A stretch of 64,000 bases of DNA from Bittarella massiliensis (ex Durand et al. 2017) (lineage in GTDB: Bacteria; Bacillota; Clostridia; Oscillospirales; Ruminococcaceae), in NCBI RefSeq assembly GCF_017566145.1, contig NZ_JABFCL010000002.1:124001-188000 (forward strand), written 5' to 3'. Under the pieces are notes generated by a model that had not been told where the DNA came from, searched no databases, and was given only the letters and a program-made list of their open reading frames with translations. Positions 57,526-64,000 of this stretch are shown here, piece after piece (within the stretch, counting starts at the first letter, position 1; each line of letters starts with the position of its first letter). The translations under genes and the position numbers were made by a program.

Positions 57526-58740
57526 TCAGCCGCCCTTTTTGGCCGGGGCGCGCCCCAGGGCCAGCCAGGCCACCGCGCCGCCCAGGGCAGTGATCCCCAC
57601 CCCGAACAGCAGCATGGCGGGGATGCCCGCCCGGTCGATGAGCCAGCCCCCCAGCAGCGAGCCGAAGACCCCGCCCAGGGTGTTGGTCACCGCCAGCATG
57701 GCCTGCCCCTTTACCCGGTCGGCCTCGGCGATGACGGCGTTGGCGTAGTGGACGGCCGCCGGGGTGAAGAGGGCGAAGCCCCCCACCTGAAAGACCTGGC
57801 TCAAGTAGACGCCCCCCGGGTCGCGGGCCAAAAACAGCAGCGCCGCCTTGACCAGGAAGAACCCCAGGGAGATCTTCAGCAGGGTCTCGCAGCGGACCCT
57901 GCGAACCAGCCGGGAGAAGAGGGCCATGGTGGGCAGTTCCAGGGCCGAGGCCACCGTGAGGGCGGTCCCGAAGTCGGCACTCTGCCCCCCGGCGTGCACC
58001 ACGATCTGCATCAGAAAGTTGTTGAGCATGGTGTGAAAGACAAAGACGCCGCAGGCCCCCGCCAGAAAGAGGGCGAAGCGGGGGTTTCGCCGGAAGAACC
58101 CCAGCAGGGAGGAGGGGCGAGCCCCCTCTCCCCCCTCGTCGGCCGTGGCCGCGGGGGCGCCTGCTAGCCCCTTGGCGCGGAAGGTCAGGGCCAGCAGGGC
58201 GATGAGGAGGTAGAGCAGCACAAACCCCACCGGCAGCACCTCGGCCCCCCACCGCTCCAGCAGCAGCCCCAGAGAAAACGAGACCGCCGCATAGCAGAGG
58301 GAGCCGATCCCCCGCGCCAGGCCAAAGTCGATGGGCAGCCCCCACCTCTCGTAGACAAACCCCAGGGCGTTGATCAGGGGCTGAACGGTGAGCATGGCGG
58401 TGGCCACCAGGCAGAAGAGGACGGCCGTCAGCCAAAAGGAGCGGGGGATCAGCAGCAGCACCCCCGAGAGGGCGGCGGCCGCAAAGGCGATGGCGGCGGT
58501 GATCTGCCGCAGGGAGAACCGGCGCGCCCGGTCGGCCAGGGCGGCGGCCGCGGGCTGGAGCAGCGCCCCGAACACGTTGGAGAGGGCCAGCACCACCCCG
58601 ATCTGGGTGTTGTCAAAATCGCGGGAGAGCAAAAAGGCCGAGGCAAAACTCATGACGGCGCAGAAGACCATCCAGTAAGCGCCCTGTAAACCGGCGTACT
58701 GGGCGGTCATCCGCCGGGAGAGCGAGGGGTTTGACTGCAA
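57526..58740 (-). CDS. MFS transporter
   Basis: A 404-residue protein with about 12 hydrophobic segments and a central loop at about 210-225. TTG 58740 is chosen because AAGGAG lies 8 bases upstream; an ATG at 58710 would shorten it by 10 residues. MFS features include an ALADRARRFSLR loop between helices 2 and 3 and a second-half VRRVRCETLLK loop. It resembles the MFS_1-like/nucleoside-symporter-type subgroup. The substrate is unknown. Confidence 0.85.
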   Translation of the reverse strand: MQSNPSLSRRMTAQYAGLQGAYWMVFCAVMSFASAFLLSRDFDNTQIGVVLALSNVFGALLQPAAAALADRARRFSLRQITAAIAFAAAALSGVLLLIPRSFWLTAVLFCLVATAMLTVQPLINALGFVYERWGLPIDFGLARGIGSLCYAAVSFSLGLLLERWGAEVLPVGFVLLYLLIALLALTFRAKGLAGAPAATADEGGEGARPSSLLGFFRRNPRFALFLAGACGVFVFHTMLNNFLMQIVVHAGGQSADFGTALTVASALELPTMALFSRLVRRVRCETLLKISLGFFLVKAALLFLARDPGGVYLSQVFQVGGFALFTPAAVHYANAVIAEADRVKGQAMLAVTNTLGGVFGSLLGGWLIDRAGIPAMLLFGVGITALGGAVAWLALGRAPAKKGG

Positions 58741-59023
58741 GGGCTCATCTCCTTTTTGGGCAGGTTCCGCCGGGGGACAAAAAGGGCCAAAACGGTCCAA
58801 AAGCGGCCAAAATCTGCCGATCTCTGCCCATTTTAGCACGATTTCGGAGCGAACGCCATCCCGCGTTTTTCCCGCCAGTGGGCCGCCTTTGGCAAACTGC
58901 CGGAATTTATCCCCCTTTCTTCTGTGCTTTTGCCGGTATCGCCCGCAAGGCGGCTGTGTTACAATGCAGCTATCGGCCACCGGCAGACCCTGTGCGTGGC
59001 TGGCGGACAAAAGAGAGGGGACG

Positions 59024-60247
59024 ATGTGTTTGCACAGACAGAACAAGCGCCCGCCCGGCCGGGCCGCAGCCACCATGGCGGTCTTTTTTTTCGGGCTGTT
59101 GGCGGTCAACTACGCCCAGTACCAACTCTCCCCCCTGGGGCCGGAGATCACCGCCGCCCTGGGGCTTGACGCCGCCCAGTTTTCCAGCGCCTTCTCGGCG
59201 CCGATGATCCCGGCCTTCCTCCTCTCCTTTTTCGCCGGGGCCCTCTCCGACCGCTGGGGGGTGCGCCGGGTGGCGGGGGTGGGGCTGGCTGTCAGCGCCC
59301 TGGGCACCGCCCTGCGCCCCCTCTGCGGCAGCTACCTGGGGCTGATGGGGAGCATGGTGCTGCTGGGGGTGGGAATGGCCTTTTTGAACGCCAACACCGC
59401 CAAGGTGGTGGGGAATTGGTACCCCCCGCAGCGGGCGGGAACGGTGGCGGGGGCGGTGCTCACCTCCTCCCCGGTGGGGATGACCGCGGCCCTGGCCACC
59501 ACCGCTCTGCTGCCCAGCGCCAAGGCGGCCTATTGGCTGGCCTTTGCCGTCTGCGGGGCGGCCGCCCTGCTCTGGCTGCTGCTGATGCGCGAGCGGCCGG
59601 CGGGCGCGCCGAATGCGCCCGCCGAAGAGGGGGCCGCGCTCCCCTCGGCCAAGGAGAGCCTGGCGGCGGCTGCCCGCAGCCGCTCGGTCTGGCTGGCGGG
59701 GGGCTGTATGGCCTGCCTGATGGGGGCCTGCATCCTCCTCAACGCCTTTTTGCCCAGCGCCCTGCAACAGGTGCGGGGGATGGCGGCGTCCGCCGCCGGA
59801 GTGGCCTCTTCGGCGGTGACCGTCGGCAACATCTTCGGGGCGCTGCTGGGGCCGGTCTTGCTGCAAAAGACCGGCAGCCTCAAGGGCTGCCTGGTGGGGG
59901 CCGGCGCGGTCTTTGGCCTGGGGGCGGCCTTTGGCTGGCTGTTGCCCCAGGGCCTTGTCATGGGGGCGGCCCTCTTTGTCACCGGGGTGGCTCTGGGGAT
60001 GTTTTTCCCCCTGCTGCTCTCGCTGCCCGCCACCCTGCCCGAGATCGGGCCCCGCTGTGCCGGGGCGGCGGGGGGGATCATCGCCACCCTGCAGATGCTG
60101 GGGGGCTTTCTCCTGCCCACCTATCTGGTGGCGCCCCTGGCGGGGGGCAGCTACCCGGTGCTCTTTGGGGCCGCCGGCGGGCTGATGGCGCTGCTCTGCC
60201 TGCTGGCCCTGGCCTTCCCCCGCGCGCCCCGGGGCGAAGTTGGTTGA
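59024..60247 (+). CDS. MFS transporter (CynX/NarK-like)
   Basis: A 407-residue protein with about 12 hydrophobic segments. ATG 59024 follows AGAGAGGGGACG; the frame extends upstream across the promoter. The loop between helices 2 and 3 is GALSDRWGVRRVAG, a standard MFS signature. VLLGVGMAFLNANTAKVVGNWYP-like sequence (quoted in part: GMAFLNANTAKVV) fits the CynX/NimT or oxalate/formate-type subgroup. A TGT-TACAAT extended -10 lies at 58957-58965. It is divergent from the previous MFS gene. Confidence 0.85.
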   Translation: MCLHRQNKRPPGRAAATMAVFFFGLLAVNYAQYQLSPLGPEITAALGLDAAQFSSAFSAPMIPAFLLSFFAGALSDRWGVRRVAGVGLAVSALGTALRPLCGSYLGLMGSMVLLGVGMAFLNANTAKVVGNWYPPQRAGTVAGAVLTSSPVGMTAALATTALLPSAKAAYWLAFAVCGAAALLWLLLMRERPAGAPNAPAEEGAALPSAKESLAAAARSRSVWLAGGCMACLMGACILLNAFLPSALQQVRGMAASAAGVASSAVTVGNIFGALLGPVLLQKTGSLKGCLVGAGAVFGLGAAFGWLLPQGLVMGAALFVTGVALGMFFPLLLSLPATLPEIGPRCAGAAGGIIATLQMLGGFLLPTYLVAPLAGGSYPVLFGAAGGLMALLCLLALAFPRAPRGEVG

Positions 60248-60291
60248 GGGGGCTTTGTAAAAACGGCTTTTATGGAATGGCAAGAGGGCAA

Positions 60292-60321
60292 TTGCCCGGC
60301 GGTGCCGTTGCGTGATATAAT
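60292..60321 (+). promoter_or_regulatory. Promoter of the GGDEF-EAL gene
   Basis: TTGCCC (60292-60297) and TATAAT (60316-60321), spaced by 18, with TG one base before the -10. Confidence 0.75.
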
Positions 60322-60418
60322 ACAGCTGACAGGGCGGATATGCTCTGTAAAAAGAAATTAAAAAAGCCTTTCACCCCCGCCTGAAAGGACGCCAGAATCC
60401 CTGGCGAGGAGGCCGCCT

Positions 60419-62125
60419 ATGGAAACTCCGCACACAAGCCCCAGCGCGATCCAGTCCTTCCCCATTGACGCGCAGGTGCTTTACAGGGCGATTGTCAACA
60501 GCACGGAGGACTATATCTACATTGTGGATATGGCCGCCGATCTCGCCCTCGTCTCCGAAAATATGGCGCGGGATTTTGCGCTGCCGGGGCGGCTGGTGCC
60601 AGGATTGGTGCCCCTCTGGGGGGAGTTCGTTCACCCCCGGGATCAAAAGCGCTACATTGACTCCATCGAGGAGATGCTGGCGGGCCGCACCGACGAGCAC
60701 AATGTGGAGTACCAGGTCCAAAACCGCCGGGGCGAATATGTCTGGGTGGTCTGCCGGGGCCTGCTCAACCGGGATGAGACGGGCCGGCCGGTCACCTTTG
60801 CCGGGGTGGTGGCCCCCATCGCCAACAAGGGGAAGATCGACCCCACCACCGGCCTCTTCACCCAGGGCGAGTGCCGCAAGCGCGTCGAGCGCCTGCTGGA
60901 GAGGGAGGAGGAGCCGGGGGGTATCCTGCTGCTGGGGCTGGACGACTTCAAGCGGATCAACAACCTGAAAAACCACATCTTTGGCGATTCGGTGCTGCGC
61001 CAGACCGCCCAGGATCTGCAGCGGCTCCTCCCCCCGCGGGCGGAGGCCTTTCGCTTTGACGGGGACGAGTTCGCCGTCCTCTACCCAGGGGCCTCGCCGG
61101 AGGAGATGGAGCGGCTCTACCGGACCATCCACCTCTGCACCAACCGGGAGCAGGAGGTGGACGGCACCCCCTATTTCTGCACCATCTCCGGCGGCACCGC
61201 CCAGATCGGCCGGGACGCGGACAACTACCTGGACCTGCTCAAATACGCCGAGAGCGCCCTCGAGGCATCAAAGAATAGCGGCAAAAACCGCTGCACCGCC
61301 TTTACCCCCGATTTGTTGAACCTGCGCATCCGCAAGATGGAGCTGACCAGCTGCCTGCAGCAGAGCGTCCGCAGCGGGATGGAGCACTTTTCGCTGGCCT
61401 ACCAGCCCTTGGTTCGCTTTGAAGAGGGCGGCGGCTTGCGGCTCGCCGGCGCCGAGGCCCTGCTGCGCTGGTCCTGCGATCCCTTTGGCCCGGTGCCGCC
61501 GGTGGAGTTTATCCCCCTGCTGGAATCCAGCGGCCTCATCATCCAGCTGGGGCGGTGGGTGCTGGAGGAGGCGGTGGCCACCTGCAAGCGCTGGCTGGAC
61601 TTCTGCCCCGACTTTGTCATGAACGTCAACGTCTCCTACCTGCAGCTGGCGGACAAGTCCTTTGTCCCCTTTGTGTTGGAGTTGCTCGGGCGGTATGAGC
61701 TGGCCCCCCGGCACCTGGTGCTGGAACTGACCGAGAGCCGTTTTGTCACCGACATGCCCGCCCTGCGGGAGGCCTTTCAGGGGCTGCGGGGCGCCCACAT
61801 CCAAATCGCCATGGACGATTTTGGGACGGGCTATTCCTCCCTGGGGATGCTCACCCAGATGCCGGCGGACATTGTGAAGATCGACCGGCTCTTCATCTCC
61901 CTCATCAACGACCGGACGCACGAGTTCAACCGCGCCTTCATCGCCGCGGTGATCCAGCTCTGCCACAGTGTTGGCATCTCGGTCTGTGTCGAGGGGGTGG
62001 AGCAGCTCGACGAGTTAAAGACGGTGCAGACGCTGAAGGTCGACAGCGTGCAGGGGTACTACGTGTCCCGCCCCATTGGCAGAGAGGCCTTTGAGGAGAA
62101 GTACTGGCCGGTCATGGCGCGGTGA
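60419..62125 (+). CDS. PAS-GGDEF-EAL protein, probable c-di-GMP phosphodiesterase
   Basis: A 568-residue cytoplasmic protein. A PAS domain (about 18-135, with IVNSTEDYIYIVDM) is followed by a GGDEF domain whose signature is degenerate (FDGDEF at about 213-218, first Gly replaced by Asp). The EAL domain is complete: AEALLRW (about 343), MNVNVSYLQL, LELTESRF, AMDDFGTGYSS and CVEGVEQ. It should therefore degrade c-di-GMP, with the GGDEF part perhaps sensing GTP. No membrane segment is seen. A bidirectional hairpin follows. Confidence 0.93.
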   Translation: METPHTSPSAIQSFPIDAQVLYRAIVNSTEDYIYIVDMAADLALVSENMARDFALPGRLVPGLVPLWGEFVHPRDQKRYIDSIEEMLAGRTDEHNVEYQVQNRRGEYVWVVCRGLLNRDETGRPVTFAGVVAPIANKGKIDPTTGLFTQGECRKRVERLLEREEEPGGILLLGLDDFKRINNLKNHIFGDSVLRQTAQDLQRLLPPRAEAFRFDGDEFAVLYPGASPEEMERLYRTIHLCTNREQEVDGTPYFCTISGGTAQIGRDADNYLDLLKYAESALEASKNSGKNRCTAFTPDLLNLRIRKMELTSCLQQSVRSGMEHFSLAYQPLVRFEEGGGLRLAGAEALLRWSCDPFGPVPPVEFIPLLESSGLIIQLGRWVLEEAVATCKRWLDFCPDFVMNVNVSYLQLADKSFVPFVLELLGRYELAPRHLVLELTESRFVTDMPALREAFQGLRGAHIQIAMDDFGTGYSSLGMLTQMPADIVKIDRLFISLINDRTHEFNRAFIAAVIQLCHSVGISVCVEGVEQLDELKTVQTLKVDSVQGYYVSRPIGREAFEEKYWPVMAR

Positions 62126-62184
62126 GGCGCAGCCGAAGGGGGAGGAGCGCCCCCGGGTTGCGAGGGCAAGGGCTGGAATAGGGC

Positions 62185-62224
62185 AAAGAGGGAGGGGAGT
62201 CGTTTTGACTCCCCTCCCTCTTTG
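62185..62224. terminator. Bidirectional terminator between converging genes
   Basis: A 17-base stem AAAGAGGGAGGGGAGTC with its complement and a short T-rich loop. A and T runs at the base serve both the GGDEF-EAL gene (+) and the ABC gene (-). Confidence 0.85.
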
Positions 62225-62240
62225 TGTGCCGATGGCCCCC

Positions 62241-64000
62241 TCACTGAAACTGGGCCCAGTAGAGTTCGGCGTAGGCCCCGCCCTTTTTCAGCAGGGAGGC
62301 GTGGTCGCCCTGCTCCACCACCCGGCCGTCCTTCACCACCAGGATGACGTCGGCGTTTTGGATGGTGGAGAGCCGGTGGGCGATGACAAAACAGGTGCGC
62401 CCCTCCATCAGCCGGCGCATGGCCCCCTGAATGCGGCGCTCGGTGCGGGTGTCCACGTTGGAGGTGGCCTCGTCCAGAATGAGCATGTTGGAGTGCAGGA
62501 GCATGGCCCGGGCGATGGTCAGCATCTGCTTTTGACCCCGGGAGATGGCCGCCTCGTCCCCGGTGAGGGGGGTGTCGTAGCCCTGCGGCAGCTGGGAGAT
62601 GAAGCGGTGGATGTGGGCGGCCTTGGCGGCGGCCTCGATCTCCTCCCGGGTGGCGTCGGGGCGGGCGTAGGCGATGTTTTCGGCAATGGTGCCGGAGAAG
62701 AGCCAGGTGTCCTGCAGCACCAGGGTATAGCAGCGGCGCAGGCTGTCGCGGGTGATGCGGCGGGTCTCCCGTCCATCCAGGCGGATCTCGCCAGACTGGG
62801 GGTCGTAAAAGCGCATCAGCAGGTTGATGACGGTGGTCTTCCCCGCGCCGGTGGGGCCGACGATGGCCACCAGGCTGCCCGGCGGCGCCCGCAGGCTGAA
62901 GTCCTTGAGGACGGGGGCGGCCGGGTCGTAGCCAAAGCTCACCCGGTCCAGTTCCACCTCGCCCCGCACCGCCCCGGCGGGCAGGGCGTCGGTGGCGTCG
63001 GCGGGTTCGGGCGGCTCGTCGATGAGGCGAAAGACCCGCTCGGCGGCGGCAAAGGCCGACTGCAGGTCGCTGGCGATGTTGGCGATCTCGTTGATGGGGC
63101 CGGAGAACTTGCGGGAGTAGAGGACAAAGGAGGAGAGGTTGCCCAGGGTGATCTTGTCGAAGAGGAAGAGGGCGGCCCCCAGCACGCTGACCAGGGTGAG
63201 GGAGAGGTTGTTGATGAAGTTGACCGAGGGGCCGGTCATGGTGCCGTAGTAGTCGGCGGCGTACTGGGCGTCCAGGGAGCGCTTGTCCTGGGCGTCAAAG
63301 CGGGCGGTCACCGCCTCCTCCCCCGAGTAGGCCTTGATGGTGCGCAGCCCTGAGACCGCCTCCTCCGACAGGCCTCCCAGGGCCCCCAGCTCGGCCGAGC
63401 GGCGGGAGAAAAGGGGGCGCACCTTGCGGGTCATGTAGCGGGTCCAGAGGACGGAGAGGGGCACCGTGACGGCAAAGACCGCCAGCAGCGCCGGGGAGAT
63501 GGCCAGCATCATCCCAAAGGAGCCCACCACCGTGATGGCGCTGGTCCCGATCTGCAACAGGTCGCTGGAGAGGGAGGTGTTGACCGTGTCGATGTCGTAG
63601 GAGATGCGGCTGACGATGTCCCCGGTCTGGTGGCTGTCGAAATAGCACACCGGCAGGTCCATCAGGTGGGAGAAGAGGTCCCCCCGCATCTGCCGCACCA
63701 CCCGCTGGCTCAAGCGGATCATCAGCAGCGAGAGGAGGTAGCCCAGCAGGGCCGAGAGAAGGTAGAAGGCCAGCATCCACCCGGCGTAGAAAAAGACCCG
63801 GGGAAAGTCCACCTGGCCGGGGGCGGTGCCGATGGCGTCGATGGCGAGGCCGGAGAGCATCGGCCCCAGCAGGGCCAGGAGGTTGCTGCCCAGGGCGAGG
63901 GCCGCCGCGGCCACCAACATCCAGCGGTGGCGGCAGAGGTAGCCCCAGAGCCGCCGCAGGGTGTAGCGGGTGTCCCGGGGCCGCTCCTGCCCGCGGGAGG
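62241..64000 (-). CDS. ABC exporter with fused permease and ATPase, N-terminus outside the window
   Basis: At least 585 residues are visible; the frame stays open to base 64000 (through RRLWGYLCRHRWM), so the start lies to the right. Six transmembrane segments of a type IV exporter lie in the first 330 visible residues. They include FDSHQTGDIVSRISYDID and the coupling stretch GGLSEEAVSGLRTIKAY. The ATPase has Walker A GPTGAGKTT, Q-loop LVLQDTWLF, a signature written ISRGQKQ (variant of LSGGQ), Walker B LILDEATSNVD and IAHRLST. This is the second subunit type of MsbA/YheH-like pairs; a partner probably lies to the right. Confidence 0.93.
   Translation of the reverse strand, partial: SRGQERPRDTRYTLRRLWGYLCRHRWMLVAAAALALGSNLLALLGPMLSGLAIDAIGTAPGQVDFPRVFFYAGWMLAFYLLSALLGYLLSLLMIRLSQRVVRQMRGDLFSHLMDLPVCYFDSHQTGDIVSRISYDIDTVNTSLSSDLLQIGTSAITVVGSFGMMLAISPALLAVFAVTVPLSVLWTRYMTRKVRPLFSRRSAELGALGGLSEEAVSGLRTIKAYSGEEAVTARFDAQDKRSLDAQYAADYYGTMTGPSVNFINNLSLTLVSVLGAALFLFDKITLGNLSSFVLYSRKFSGPINEIANIASDLQSAFAAAERVFRLIDEPPEPADATDALPAGAVRGEVELDRVSFGYDPAAPVLKDFSLRAPPGSLVAIVGPTGAGKTTVINLLMRFYDPQSGEIRLDGRETRRITRDSLRRCYTLVLQDTWLFSGTIAENIAYARPDATREEIEAAAKAAHIHRFISQLPQGYDTPLTGDEAAISRGQKQMLTIARAMLLHSNMLILDEATSNVDTRTERRIQGAMRRLMEGRTCFVIAHRLSTIQNADVILVVKDGRVVEQGDHASLLKKGGAYAELYWAQFQ

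Noticed and set aside
1..64000. rRNA, tRNA, CRISPR arrays or prophage genes
   Set aside because: No cloverleaf with CCA-type ends, no rRNA-like sequence, no regularly spaced repeats and no phage structural genes were recognised in the intergenic regions.

Overview
The window looks like chromosomal DNA of a high-GC, monoderm Firmicute, most likely a gut-type Clostridia of the Oscillospiraceae kind. This is an inference from several things. Third codon positions are strongly G/C, and starts are often GTG or TTG behind AGGAGG-like ribosome sites. Promoters are of sigma-A type (for example TTGTTT-N17-TATAAT). Type IV pilus genes are present with no outer-membrane secretin gene. Secreted proteins end in PNTGD-hydrophobic-Arg tails. 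A YgbA-like/DUF454 pair follows a CydC-like ABC gene. No rRNA, tRNA, CRISPR array, transposase or phage gene was seen.

Layout, left to right. 1-991: tail of an ABC exporter gene, a YgbA-like protein and a DUF454 protein. 1228-4697: a secreted metallophosphatase with FIVAR-like repeats and a YibE/F membrane protein. 4895-9943: a response regulator, histidine kinase, ABC ATPase and FtsX-type permease, with matching GTGAC/GTCAC boxes before both halves. 10030-12200: a nitroreductase and a Cache-GGDEF diguanylate cyclase. 12326-23702: a complete type IV pilus locus (pilin, pilD, pilC, pilM/N/O-like genes, minor pilins, pilB, pilT, second pilin). 23859-29711: an accessory block with a CbxX/SpoVK-type AAA ATPase, a zinc-ribbon PcfJ-like protein, a WYL regulator and an Mrr-like nuclease. 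29948-31530: a CPBP protease and tadA.

The next part is mostly on the minus strand. 31703-33682 holds a small membrane protein, plsY and a processive glycolipid glycosyltransferase. 33814-36878 holds ppk and ppx, overlapping by 4 bases. 36965-41370 holds two copies of an ADP-ribosylglycohydrolase/PfkB-kinase pair with a gene remnant between them. On the plus strand, 41773-46874 carries a YdjI/YdjG/YdjH-like envelope-stress module in which the YdjG-YdjH pair is duplicated and no pspA is seen. 46988-53126 (minus) has a second PNTGD-tailed surface protein, an S41 protease and pyruvate phosphate dikinase. 53554-55994 is the glmU-prs pair. 56095-56378 is a scar where the front of a radical SAM gene is joined to the back of a GNAT gene. 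The rest holds two tandem SnoaL/PhzB-like proteins, two divergent MFS transporters, a PAS-GGDEF-EAL protein and the start-truncated gene of an ABC exporter.

The best candidate for an undescribed system is the AAA/PcfJ/WYL/Mrr block. It is compositionally distinct, bounded on the left by a strong terminator, and combines a putative remodelling ATPase, a zinc-ribbon protein, a defence-type regulator and a modification-dependent-type nuclease. The paired ADP-ribosylglycohydrolase/kinase cassettes and the doubled SPFH/zinc-ribbon/TPM module come next. Cyclic-di-GMP enzymes beside the pilus genes and near the right end suggest that surface behaviour is under c-di-GMP control.
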